The notes beneath the pieces are model-generated. The model was not told the origin of the DNA, did not search any database, and saw only the letters and a list, made by a program, of their open reading frames with translations. A stretch of 64,000 nt of DNA, from contig NC_092115.1 in NCBI RefSeq assembly GCF_045679555.1, forward strand, positions 34,294,728 to 34,358,727. Reading direction: 5' to 3'. Source of the stretch: Salvelinus alpinus. Taxonomy: Eukaryota; Chordata; Actinopteri; Salmoniformes; Salmonidae. Shown one piece after another: positions 10,072 to 20,984 of the stretch; position 1 is the stretch's first letter; every line of letters begins with the position of its first letter. The position numbers and the translations under genes are program-made.

Positions 10072-12320
10072 GAACAAAAATATAAACACAACATTCAACA
10101 ATTTCAAAGATTTAACTGAGTTACAGTTCACATAGCGAAATCAGTAAATTTAAATGAATTAGGCCTTAATATATGGATTTCACATGACTGGGAATACAGA
10201 TATGTATTTCCGCCAACCAGCGGGACACCTGTCGACATCTTCCGGTGAAATTGGAGGGCGCGCAATTCAAATAAATAATCATAACAATTATGGATAATAA
10301 ACATTTAGGTACATTAAAGTGTCTTATGTCGGTTAAAAGTTTAAAGTCTTGTTCATCTAAATGCATTATCCGATTTACAATAGGCTCTACAGCGAAAGCA
10401 TGCCATGCGATTGTTTGAGGACGGCGCCTCACATCAAAATATTTTTCAACCAGCACAGGCTTCATAAAATCACAAATAGCAATTAAATATTCACTTACTT
10501 TTTGAAAATCTTCCTCTGATTTGCAAACCAAAGGGTCCCAGCTACAACATGCATGGTCGTTTTGTTAGATAAAATCCTTCTTTATATCCCAAAAAGTCTG
10601 TTTAGTTGGCGCCATCGATTTGAGTAATCCACTCGTTCAACATGCAGAGAAAGGAATCGAAAAAGCTACTGCTAAACTTTGTTAAAACAAGTCAAAATAC
10701 GTTTCTATCCAATCCTCAGGCACCAAAAATGTAATTAAACTATAATATTTCATATGGAAAGAAGTATGTTCAATAGAAAGCAAAATAACCAGGTGCGCGT
10801 CCTCTTCGTCGCGTGCGCACAGACTGATTTCGAACTCTGACTCCCAGTACTAAAACTCAAAATTCTAAAACTCATTTGGGAAGAAACAAGCCTGAAACCT
10901 TGAACAAAGACTGTTGACATCTAGTGGAAGCCATAGGAATTGCATTCTGGGAGCTGGATTTGGATATGACCCTATACGTTCCATTGGAAGAGCATGGGCT
11001 CTCCAAAAAATATTTTTTCTGGTTGGTTTTTCTTTGGATTTTCTCTTACCATATCAATTGTGTTATAGTCTCATATCATATTTTATCATTTCTACAAACT
11101 TCAAAGTGTTTTCTATCCAATGGTACCAATTATATGGATATCCTGGCTTCTGGGCCTGAGTAACAGGCAGTTTACTTTGGGCACGTCAGACAGACAGGAA
11201 GTGGAGAAAAATAGACCCTAGGTGTGACTACAATTTGCCTCATGCAGCACGACACATTTCCTTCCCATAGAGTTGATCAGGATGTTGATTGTGGCCTGTG
11301 GAATGTTGTCCCACTCCTTTTCAATGGCTGTGCAAAGCTGCTGAATATTGTCAGGAACCATAACACGCTGTCGTACACGTTGATCCAGAGCATCCCACAC
11401 ATGCTTAATGGGTGACATGTCTGGTGAGTATGCAAGCCATCGAAGAACTGAGACATTTTCAGCTTCCAGGAATTGTGTACAGATCCTTGCAACATGGGGC
11501 CGTGCCTTATCATTCTGAAATATGAGGTGATTGCGGTATCTCTGAGGTCTTCACGGTATCTCTGTGCAATCAAATTGCTATCGATAAAATGCAATTGTGT
11601 TTGTTGTCCGTTGCTTATGCCTGCCCATACCATAACCCCACCATGGGCACTCTGTTCACAACATTAACATCAGCAAAATGCTTTTCCACACGACGCCGTA
11701 CACGCTGTCTGCTATCTTCTCGGTACAGTTGAAACCGAGATTCATCCATGAAGAGCACACTTCTCCAGCGTGCCAGTGGCCATCGAAGGTGAGAATTTGC
11801 CCACGACGCCGAACTGCAGTCAGGGTAAGACCTTGATGAGGACGACGAGCATGCAGATGAGCTTCCCTGAGACGGTTTCTGACAGTTTGTGCAGAAATTC
11901 TTCGGTTGTGCAAACCCACAGTTTCATCAGCTGTCCGTGTGGCCGGTCTCAGATGATCCCACTGTTGAAAAAGCCGGATGTGGAGGTCCTGGGCTGGCGT
12001 GGTTACACATGGTTTGCGGTTGTGAGGTTGTTGGATGTACATCCAAACATTCCTGCAGTCAGCATGCCAATTGGACACTCCCTCAAAACATATATGGAAT
12101 TATGTTTTGTGACAAAACTGCCCATTTTAGAGTGCCCTTTTATTGTTCCCAGCACAAGGTGCACCTGTGTAATGATCATACTGTTTAATCAGCTTCTTGA
12201 TATGCCACACCTGTCAGGTGAATCTTGGAAAGGAGAAATGCTCACTAACAGGAATGTAAACACATTTCTGCACATCATTTTAGAGAAATACGTTTTTTGT
12301 GCATATGGAACATTTCTAAT
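10072..12320 (-). mobile_element. Tc1 element (family ctgaacaaaaatataaac), interrupted and truncated
   Basis: The left terminal repeat (ctgaacaaaaatataaac) starts near 10072. Tc1 sequence stops near 10205 and resumes at about 11222, so about 1 kb of other DNA sits inside. The transposase is on the minus strand. The helix-turn-helix part ([19 protein letters not shown]) is at 12078-11656, the middle part (MVWAGISNGQQTQLHF) is at 11633-11500, and the C-terminal part with IKHVWDALDQR is at 11418-11218. The PIEHVWD-type glutamate region reads PIKHVWD, so the third catalytic acid is lost, and several frameshifts occur. The right terminal repeat is missing because the fragment at 12328 begins there. 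Confidence 0.85.
10206..11221. repeat. Dispersed repeat inserted in the Tc1 element
   Basis: This 1-kb stretch separates two parts of a single Tc1 element. Phrases such as ctagtggaagccataggaa and tgggcctgagtaacaggcag recall a common salmonid interspersed repeat. No terminal repeats or target duplication are clear. The open frame 10531-10166 (minus, 121 codons) has no recognised motif and runs out of this repeat into Tc1 sequence, so I do not call it a gene. Confidence 0.5.
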
Positions 12321-12327
12321 TTATTAA

Positions 12328-12924
12328 GATTGAAAAACAGAAATCCTTGTTTACATAAGTATTCAGACCCTTTGCTGTGAGACTCGAAATTGAGCTCAGG
12401 TGTGTCCTGTTTCCATTGATTATCCTTGAGATGTTACTACAACTTAATTGGAGTCCACCTGAGGTAAATTCAAATGATTGGACATGATTTGGAAAGGCAC
12501 ACACCTGTCTATTTAAGGTCCCAAAGTTGACAGTGCATGTCAGAGCAAAAACCAAGCCATGAGGTTGAAGGAATTGTCCATAGATCTCCTAGACAGGATT
12601 GTGTCGAGGCACAGATCTGGGGAAAGGTACCAAAACAATTCTGCAGCATTAAAGGTCCTCAAGAACTCAGTGGCCTCCATTATTCTTTCAATTAAGTTTG
12701 TAACCATCAAGACTCTTCCTAGAGCTGGCCGCAAAGTACAGAGAGATCCTTGATGAAAACCTGATCCAGAGCGCTCAGGACCTCAGACTGGGGTGAAGAA
12801 TCACCTTCCACCAGGACAACAACCCTAAGCAACACAGCCAAAACAACACAGGAGTGGCTTCAGGACAAGTCTCTGAATGTCCTTGAGTGGCCCAGCCATA
12901 ACCCGGACTTGAACCCGATCGACT
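12328..12924 (+). mobile_element. Tc1 fragment (family related to the JMJD4 intron element)
   Basis: The fragment matches, in reverse orientation, the element at 51631-53221. It contains taagtattcagaccctttg, the promoter-proximal region, the start MRLKELSIDLLDRIVSRHRSGE, and after an internal deletion a C-terminal part from tccttgatgaaaacctgatcc to aacccggacttgaaccc. Both ends are cut off, and the middle of the transposase, including the first catalytic aspartate, is missing. Confidence 0.85.
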
Positions 12925-13464
12925 GTATTTAACACCAAGGAAACAATTTAAAATGAAATTGGCCCCAAATCCCAACTGTTCGCTGTGTCCCCTAAGTCAG
13001 GCAGGCATATTCCATCATATGATGTAGGAGTGCCCTGCAGTTAAATGCTTCTGAGTTATAAAAAGTGCATGAATGTAAATATGAAATGATTTGCATCTAC
13101 TATGTTACTTAACGGTGATAGCCCCTGGAATCTCTCAATCAATCAGAGACAATTACTGTTGGCAGGCAGTACTGCCGCAAAAAAAAGATGTTGGCTCTTA
13201 GATGGCAATCACCTCACTGTCTCCCAGTTTGTCAGTTGATACAGGTACTTATAGAAGTTATAACATTAGAATTATCGCAAGTGAGAATGAATGGTGCTAG
13301 TCAAGGAACCTGGTTCTGATGACTGAAATACATAAAGTATTTCATTCTATGACATCATCCATCTGCAGGTTCAAGCCCTCCTGTTCACATGTAAATCAAT
13401 TGAGACAGTTTTAATATGCTCACTAAATGTAGGAGCGAGCACCACTCCTGCCATTTTATGTACA
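12925..13464. other. No recognisable gene
   Basis: I see nothing identifiable in these 540 bases between two Tc1 fragments. Confidence 0.5.
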
Positions 13465-13465
13465 G

Positions 13466-13680
13466 TACCAGCCAAACGTTTGGACACACCTACTCATTTA
13501 TTTGTACTATTTTCTACATTGTAGAATATTAGTGAAGACAACAACACTATGAAATAACACATATGGAATCACGTAGAAACCAAAAAAAAGTATTAAACAA
13601 GTCAAAATATGTTTTAGATTTTAGATTCTTCAAAGTAGCCACCCTTTGCCTTGATGACAGCTTTGCACACTCTTGAGACA
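13466..13680. mobile_element. Tc1 left-end fragment (family cagtaccagtcaaaagtttgg)
   Basis: The fragment starts with cagtaccagccaaacgtttg and runs through cattgtagaat and ccaccctttgccttgatgac, as in the fuller copy at 23172. It ends without any transposase core, so only the terminal repeat and adjoining bases remain. Confidence 0.85.
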
Positions 13681-14456
13681 ACTTGTCCTATTGCTAATAG
13701 TACTGTAATATCATGTTTTCCTCAAACATGTGGCGCTATCCCTAGGCCACAGCGAGCTTCCATTATTGTAGTGCGCTGCTCTATCAGTCGAAACACTATG
13801 CTAATACTGTTGACTTACATTTTTTCAGGCTGTATTTTAACTGGATGGGGTTCCTTGAAGGAACAGCTGATGTCATACAAATAGCATTGTTTTAATGCCG
13901 TTAAATTCCTATTCATATAAATCACGTCTCACTCACGGAGGGCTTAACTGAGTGTTATTTTATCATTAAAATCATGTTCAGTATGCAGACAAGACTAAGA
14001 TGTTGTAACAGCCAGATCTCTTTCCAAGCATAGTGAAAAGGTCAGGTCTAGAAATGTAGTAGTTGGTCAAGCTTTGAGTCATGCAGTACAATATCCAAGC
14101 ACATTATATCCCCATTGTGCACATGAAACGGCCAATATGCAGATACATTAAGCCTGTTTAAAATGACAGTCAACTCAAGATGATGACAGATGCATCAGCT
14201 GACTAACATTCCAAGAAGAGATCCAAATCCTTCTCGTACAGTATTGTAGCTATTTTGTGAAGCGTGACAGTGCAAAGTAGGTCTCAAACCCTGGTTTCTC
14301 GGCCGGTATACCTGCTGTCCACTGCTCCAATAAAGATTAAACCTTTAGGGGGAGATCATAACAGGTCCTACCTACAGTATGCAAGGTTCATTTCAGTATC
14401 TCTCTTACCTAAGAGATTATGTTTTCTGCATCTGCACTGTACATCCTTATGGTAAA
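13681..14456. other. No recognisable gene
   Basis: Short unrelated open frames only. No repeat signature that I can name. Confidence 0.45.
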
Positions 14457-14458
14457 TA

Positions 14459-15588
14459 CACTATCGGGGAAAAATGTTAAAGTATGTGGACACCCCTTCA
14501 AATGAGTGGATTCAGCTGTTCACCCAGACCCGTTGCTGACAGGTGTATACAATCGAGGCACACAGCCATGCAATTTCCATAGAAAAACATTGGCAGTAGA
14601 ATGGACGGTATTGAAGAACTCAATGACTTATAACGTGACACTGTCATAGGATGCCACCTTTCCTACAAGTCAGTTCGTCAAAATTGTACCCTGCTAGAGC
14701 TGCACCGGTCAACTGTAAATGCTGTTATTGTAAAGTGGAAACGTCTAGGAGCAACAACGGCTCAGCCGCGAAGTGGTAGGCCACACAAGCTCACAGAATG
14801 GGATCGCCGAGTGCTGAAGTGCGTAGTGCGTAAAAATCGTCTGTCCTCGGATGCAACACTCATTACTGTGTTCCAAACTGCCCTGGAAGCAATGTCAGCA
14901 CAATAACTGTCCGTTAGCAGCTTCAGTAAATGGGTTTTCAAGGCTGAGCAGCCGCACACAAGCCTAAGATCACCTTTCGCAATGCCAAGAGTCGGCTGGC
15001 AGTCTGACGGACAAATCTGGGTTTGGTGGTTGCCAGGAGAATGATACCTGCCCCAATGCATAGTGCCAACTGTAAATGTTGATTGAGGAGGAATAATGGT
15101 CTGGGGCTGTTTTTCATGGTTCGGGCTAGGCCCAATAGTTCCAGTGAAGGGAAATCTTAGCGCTACAGCATATAATAACATTCTAGACGATTCTGTGTTT
15201 CCAACTTTGTGGCAACAGTTTGGTGAAGGCCCTTTCCTGTTTCAGCATGACAATGCCCCCGTGCACAAAGCGAGGTCCATACAGAAATGGTTTGCCGAGG
15301 TTGGTGTGGAAGAACTTGACTGGCCTCAACCCCATCGAACACCTTTGGATGAATTGGAGCGCCGACTGCGAGCCAGGCCTGATCGCCCAACATCATTGCC
15401 CAACCTCACTAATGCTCTTGTGGCTGAATGGAAGCAAGGCCCCACAGCAATGTTCCAACATCTAGCGGAAAGCCTTCCCAGAAGAGTGGAGGCTGTTATA
15501 GCAGCAAAGGGGAGACCATATAAATGCCCATGATTTTGGAATGAGATGTTCGACAAGCAGATGTCCACATACTTTTGGTCATGTAGTG
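14459..15588 (+). mobile_element. Tc1 element, complete ends, broken transposase
   Basis: The left end cactatcgggg...aagtatgtggacaccc and the right end gtgtccacata-like ...catgtagtg are inverted. Each is flanked by TA (14457-14458 and 15589-15590), as expected for Tc1/mariner. The transposase runs on the plus strand from about 14600. The N-terminal part is scattered by frameshifts. The C-terminal part is open at 15096-15533, with [10 protein letters not shown] and [15 protein letters not shown] (second catalytic aspartate). At 15325-15350 a small deletion removes the SPDLN stretch before NPIEH, and a base is missing in cacctttgga, so the glutamate region is frame-shifted. The element is inactive. 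Confidence 0.9.
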
Positions 15589-15894
15589 TATTTTAACTCA
15601 CAAGCCACAAACACTTCACCGATGACGCTATCATGAACAGTAAATATGTTGTCTTCACAGTGTAAGCTACAACTTACCCAGTGGGCCATATCAAGCCTCT
15701 GTCCGTCTTCTATCGAGAAAGGATACCGCTCTCTCATTCTGTTTGCAGATGTAAGGAATATTTGATGATACTGCCCCTGTAATTTGGGGATTAGGGCTCC
15801 ATTACAAAATAACTTTAATTTCATAAAATATAGATCTCGCCGGTCCAGAAAACCACATGGCAGGAGAGAAGGGAGAAGAGTGACACACGTTGCC

Positions 15895-17502
15895 ATATAT
15901 ATATATATATATATACACTGCTCAAAAAAATAAAGGGAACACTAAAATAACACATCCTAGATCTGAATGAATGAACTATTCTTATTAAATACTTTTTTCT
16001 TTACATAGTTGAATGTGCTGACAACAAAATCACACAAAAATGATCAATGGAAATCAAGTTTATCAACCCATGGAGGTCTGGATTTGGAGTCACACTCAAA
16101 ATTAAAGTGGAAAACCACACTACAGGCTGATCCAACTTTGATGTAATGTCCTTAAAACAAGTCTAAATGAGGCTCAGTAGTGTGTGTGGCCTCCACGTGC
16201 CTGTTTGACCTCCCTACAACGCCTGGGCATGCTCCTGATAAGGTGGCGGATGGTCTCCTGAGGGATCTCCTCCCAGACCTGGACTAAAGCATCCGCCAAT
16301 TCCTGGACAGTCTGTGGTGCAACGTGGCGTTAGTGAATGGAGCGAGACATGATGTCCCAGATGTTCTCAATTGGATTCAGGTCTGGGGAACGGGCGGGCC
16401 AGTCCATAGCATCAATGCCTTCCTCTTGCAGGAACTGCTGACACACTCCAGCCACATGAGGTCTAGCATTGTCTTGCATTAGGAGGAACCCAGGGCCAAC
16501 CGCACCAGCATATGGTCTCACAAGGGGTCTGAGGATCTCATCTCGGTACCTAATGGCAGTCAGGCTACCTCTGGCGAGCCCATGGAGGGCTGTGCGGCCC
16601 CCCAAAGAAATGCCACCCCACACCATGACTGACCCACCGCCAAACCGGTCATGCTGGAGGATGTTGCAGGCAGCAGAACGTTCTCCACGGCGTCTCCAGA
16701 CTCTGTCACGTCTGTCACATGTGCTCATGTGCTCAGTGTGAACCTGCTTTCATCTGTGAAGAGCACAGGGCGCCAGTGGCAAATTTGCCAATCTTGGTGT
16801 TCTCTGGCAAATGCCAAACGTCCTGCACGGTGTTGGGCTGTAAGCACAACCCCCACCTGTGGACGTCGGGCCCTCATACCACCTTCATGGAGTCTGTTTC
16901 TGACCGTTTGAGCAGACACATGCACATTTGTGGCCTGCTGGAGGTCATTTTGCAGGGCTCTGGCAGTGCTCCTCCTTGCACAAAGGCGGAGGTAGCGGTC
17001 CTGCTGCTGGGTTGTTGCCCTCCTACGGCCTTCTCCACGTCTCCTGATGTACTGGCCTGTCTCCTGGTAGCGCCTCCATGCTCTGGACACTACGCTGACA
17101 GACACAGCAAACCTTCTTGCCACAGCTCACATTGATGTGCCATCCTGGATGAGCTGCACTACCTGAGCCACTTGTGTGGGTTGTAGACTCCGTCTCATGC
17201 TACCACTAGAGTGAGAGCACCGCCAGCATTCAAAAGTGACCAAAACATCAGCCAGGAAGCATAGGAACTGAGAAGTGGTCTGTGGTCACCACCTGCAGAA
17301 TCACTCCTTTATTGGGGGTGTCTTGCTAATTGCCTATAATTTCCACCTTTTGTCTATTCCATTTGCACAACAGCATGTGACATTTATTGTCAATCAGTGT
17401 TGCTTCCTAAGTGGACAGTTTGATTTCACAGAAGTGTGATTGACTTGGAGTTACATTGTGTTGTTTAAGTGTTCCCTTTATTTTTTTGAGCAGTGTATAT
17501 AT
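15895..17502. repeat. (TA)n tract split by a Tc1 insertion
   Basis: TA dinucleotide runs lie immediately to the left (15895-15915) and right (17496-17502) of the next element. The Tc1 copy therefore landed in a TA microsatellite, which offers many copies of its target. Confidence 0.8.
15916..17495 (-). mobile_element. Full-length Tc1 element, near-complete transposase (minus strand)
   Basis: The terminal inverted repeats cactgctcaaaaaaataaag are nearly perfect at both ends and flanked by TA. The minus-strand transposase starts near 17199 ([12 protein letters not shown]). It shows a helix-turn-helix region ([14 protein letters not shown], then [13 protein letters not shown]) and all three catalytic regions: FTDESRF, LMQDNARPH and SPDLNPIENIWD. 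Two lesions interrupt it. A CGA-type arginine codon has become TGA near 17131, judged against the related copy at 59206. A tandem duplication of the 8 bp tgagcaca near 16722-16737 shifts the frame and creates a stop. The family is distinct from the Sleeping Beauty lineage in this window. Confidence 0.92.
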
Positions 17503-17507
17503 ACACA

Positions 17508-17844
17508 CAGTGGGGAGAACAAGTATTTGATACACTGCCGATTTTTCAGGTTTTCCTACTTACAAAGCATGTAGAGGTCTGTAATTTTTATCATAGGTAC
17601 ACTTCAACTGTGAGAGACGGAATCTAAAACAAAAATCCAGAAAATTACATTGTATGATTTTTAAGTAATTAATTTGCATTTTATTGCATGACATAAGTAT
17701 TTGATACATCAGAAAAGCGGAACTTAATATTTGGTACAGAAACCTTTGTTTGCAATTACAGAGATCATACGTTTCCTGTAGTTCTTGACCAGGTTTGCAC
17801 ACACTGCAGCAGGGATTTTGGCCCACTCCTCCTTACAGACCTTA
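17508..17844 (-). mobile_element. Tc1 end fragment (family cagtggggagaacaagtatttg)
   Basis: A left terminal repeat, cagtggggagaacaagtatttg, and about 310 further bases of a Tc1 element in minus orientation are present. They reach the first codons of sequence reading toward the C-terminal end (complement of gcccactcctcc). It then joins a different Tc1 family without a gap at about 17845. No terminal repeat of its own family is found on the other side. Confidence 0.82.
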
Positions 17845-18464
17845 CCAGCCTCAGAAATTGCAGCCCAAATAAATGCTTCACAGAGTTCAAGTAACAGACA
17901 CATCTCAACATCAACTGTTCAGAGACTGCGTGAATCAGGTCTTCATGGTCAAATTGCTGCAAAGAAACCACTACTGAAGGACACCAATAAGAAGAAGAGA
18001 CTTGCTTGGGCCAAGAAACACAATTAATGGACATTAGACCAGTGGAAAACTGTCCTTTGGTCTGATGAGTCCAAATTTTAGATTTTTGGTTCTAACCACT
18101 GTGCGTTTGTGAGACGCAGAGTAAGTGAACAGATGATCTCTGCATGTATGGTTCCCATTGTGAAGCATGGTGTCGGGGTGCATTGCTGGTGACACTATCA
18201 GTGATTTATTTAGAATTCAAGGCACACTTAACCAGCATGGCTAACATAGCATTCTGGAGTGATACCCCATCCCATCTGGTTTGCACTTAGTGGGACTATC
18301 ATTTGTTTTTCAACAGGACAATGACCCAGCACACCTCCAGGCTATGTAATTGCTGTATGACCAAGAAGGAGAGTGATGGAGTGCTGCATCAGATGACCTG
18401 CCCTATTAATCAACAGTGTAGAAAGTAGTAAAAATAAAGAGTAGGTGTGTCCAGACTGATACTG
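17845..18464 (+). mobile_element. Tc1 fragment (family cagtaccagtcaaaagtttgg), joined to the preceding one
   Basis: It begins inside a transposase at a point equivalent to about 23772 of the copy at 23172-26174 (accagcctcagaaattg). It continues through the second helix-turn-helix region and a wssDESkf-like catalytic region to the right terminal repeat gtaggtgtgtccagactgatactg, followed by TA. The left terminal repeat is missing and is replaced by the other family at 17508-17844. Frameshifts and stops abound. Confidence 0.82.
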
Positions 18465-18734
18465 TATATATGGAGTGATTCCACGTCTTCTCCCCCCAGA
18501 ATGGAAAGAATGTCTTGATGGAACCTTCCCTGTCGAACACATACAAAGGAAGAAAAAAAAACAACTCACTCACCTCCGTAGAAGAGGTAGAGTTGCAGAA
18601 TCCTGTTTTATTTTATGATACAAGTAGACTTAATGCCAATGGTATTGTGCAATACAGACTATACCAAGTGTCCCAATATTAGACTGTAGTAATGGATGCA
18701 CATGTTGCTATTGTTCAAAATGAATGTATTAGAC

Positions 18735-19250
18735 CAGGGATGGGCAACAGGCGGGAGTGGCTCGTGGATCAGTTTACAAAAACTAGGAACTCAGTCGAGG
18801 TTTCAACTTACTGTTGAGAGTTAGAATAGTGGAATACATAAGATGCAATTTCAAAATGTGGTTGTCCATCAGCAGTTAATCATCTCTTGTTATATCAGTC
18901 ACTGACTGTCACTCAATTAGCCCATGTCAGCAAATCATTTTAAGATTGGTAAATGAATCTAGCCAGCTATCTCAATTTGATTTTGGTAGTCACTCAAACT
19001 CAGATAGCATATTCAAAACTGTAAAAATGTCTCTCCACCCTATGGCAAAATTAGTAGAATTGCAGGAAATCAGCTGTAAAATGTGTATTTTTTCGCTGCG
19101 TCCCATGGCCACATGAGTAGAATTGCATGAAATGTGTTATAAAATTGTGAAATCTTCTCTCCACCGATGACAAAATGCGTAGAATTGCAGAAAACTTACT
19201 TTAAAATGCCGCTGTTAAAATGTTTTGCTTGCAAGGTTGTTTTGAGCGAT
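18735..19250. repeat. hAT-like repeat with three diverged ~64-bp tandem units
   Basis: It opens with cagggatgggcaac, a hAT-like end. Between about 19026 and 19208 the phrase (a)tgagtagaattgca(g/t)gaaa recurs three times at roughly 60-65-bp spacing, each time near a ctctccac block, so a short tandem array has diverged. No matching right end is visible. Confidence 0.55.
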
Positions 19251-19514
19251 GAAAACAGTGACATAATATCCGTCCTCAATCTGCTACTACTCAACTCTGA
19301 CACGAAATGATCTAATCAAGAAGAACTTGGCATTTTCATTCATGAATTATTACCACAAATGTGGTTATGGCACAGGGCTTAGCACAAGGGGCAATAATGG
19401 GAGACTGACAGCACAGTTGTCCCTTAATGACAGGTGGTCCTCATTCCTGATTACCATATTTTTCTATGTTTGTTTTCATGTTTTGTTACAGAATTTGGTG
19501 CAAGGCAAATGCAT

Positions 19515-19739
19515 ATCTTTGAACGGGGTATGGTAGTAGGTGCCAGGCACACCGGTTTGTGTCAAGAGCTGCAACGGTGCTGGGTTTTTCATGCTCAACA
19601 GTTTCCTATGTGTAGAAAGAATGGTCCACCACCCAAAGGACATCCAGCCAACTTGACACAAACTGTGGGAAGCATTAGAGTCAACATTAGGACAGCATCC
19701 CTGTGGAGCGAAGGTGTTCCTAATGTTTGGTATACTTAA
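19515..19739 (+). mobile_element. Tc1 fragment (family ...ttcctaatgttt)
   Basis: A short internal part of a Tc1 element (tctttgaacggggtatggta, cacccaaaggacatccagcc) leads to a right terminal repeat gtgttcctaatgtttggtatac. The start and the transposase core are missing. Confidence 0.75.
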
Positions 19740-20592
19740 TGTATATAGTAGGTTAACTGACAGGTAAAATTGAGCTGGAGCAGAAGCACCCTAGTCTGTC
19801 TGACTGCCTAACATGGTCAGATGTGATTGCTGTTTGAAAATGTTTTTTGATAAACTCCTCCTCAAAAGAGACCAGAACGGCACAAATATTCAATGTTTCT
19901 GACTCTTAAAACATTGGTCTACCACAGGTGCAAGTTTTCCATACCAATTAGCAAGTGCTCCACCCGCATATTTTCCATCAAAATAAACTGGATACACATA
20001 ACAAAATCACATTAAAATGGGAGTGATTGTCTTTGATATTCAATGCTTTAATTGAAACCAGGCCGCATGCAGAATTACAGAGCAACTGTTTTGATGGCTC
20101 CATGGTTTCCATCAGTGAAGGAGGGGATTCCTGACTGATATCCTGAGGGGAACACTACATTTCCTCAGGAGGAAAACCAACCAACCGATAGATGGCGTAG
20201 CACGTCATTGTTTTCCATTAGCTTTATGGTCAATAGACATTGAGGGTTTTTTCTTCTTTTTTTTCAATCTGTAATGAACACTCCAGGTCAAAGGTTCACA
20301 CCCCTCTTCTCTCTCTCCCGCTCTTTCTCTTGCTACCACTCTCTACCCCATTTGCACACAGTATCCTCCACATCACTCACATATGGTAGGACTGGACTGG
20401 GTAAACATCTGGTCATCTTTATTTCAGCCCCTCAATAGGCTCACCAGGCTAGTCTAGTGTGTGTACTCAATCTTCTACAATTACATAGTTACTGGCTGCT
20501 CCCCTGAGGTTACGTGGACAAACCGTTTGGGATTGCGGAAGGGGTTTCCACAAAATAGGTGTTGCCCAAAAATTCCTTGCAGTTATGGAAAT
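19740..20592. other. No recognisable gene
   Basis: I see no coding motifs or transposon ends. There is a T-rich run near 20248 and a CT-rich run near 20305. Confidence 0.45.
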
Positions 20593-20748
20593 AAACCCAC
20601 AGAAGGAGAAAAGAGGGAAAAAAGAAGAGGGAGATGGATTGTGGAGATACTGAGAGAGAAAAAGAGAGGGAAAGACAGATGGAAGGAAGTGCAGAGAGGG
20701 GGAGAGAGCGAGAGAGAGAGAAAGGAGAGAGGGGAGATAAAGAAAGAA
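20593..20748. repeat. Polypurine (GA-rich) tract
   Basis: About 150 bases are almost entirely purine on the plus strand, with GAGAGA and GGGA motifs. This produces open frames on both strands rich in Arg/Glu/Lys or Ser/Leu/Pro, which I treat as low-complexity artefacts. Confidence 0.9.
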
Positions 20749-20984
20749 CTGATGAACTGGGTGAGGCATTTTCTCAAAGAAATATGGCAAAAGTCTTAGC
20801 AGCCAAATGTAAACTAGAACTTGATTAACAGAAATCTAGAACACTACGTAATTATGCAGTTAAATTAAATCGTAAGAAAAAAAAATCAATTTACAAAAAT
20901 GCTTTTTTGATTGTAAAAATGATTTAAAAAAGGTATGGAATACAGTTAAGGGCTTACTTGGTACATCTATCTCATCATGCCTAG

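Noticed and set aside
10166-10531. 121-codon minus-strand frame
   Set aside because: No motif recognised, and it crosses the boundary between a dispersed repeat and a Tc1 element.
11770-12327. 185-codon plus-strand frame
   Set aside because: It is the antisense shadow of a Tc1 transposase on the minus strand.
16719-17135. 138-codon plus-strand frame
   Set aside because: It is the antisense shadow of the transposase of the element at 15916-17495.
20461-20828. Arg/Glu/Lys-rich frames on the plus strand and Ser/Leu-rich frames on the minus strand
   Set aside because: Both are products of the polypurine tract.
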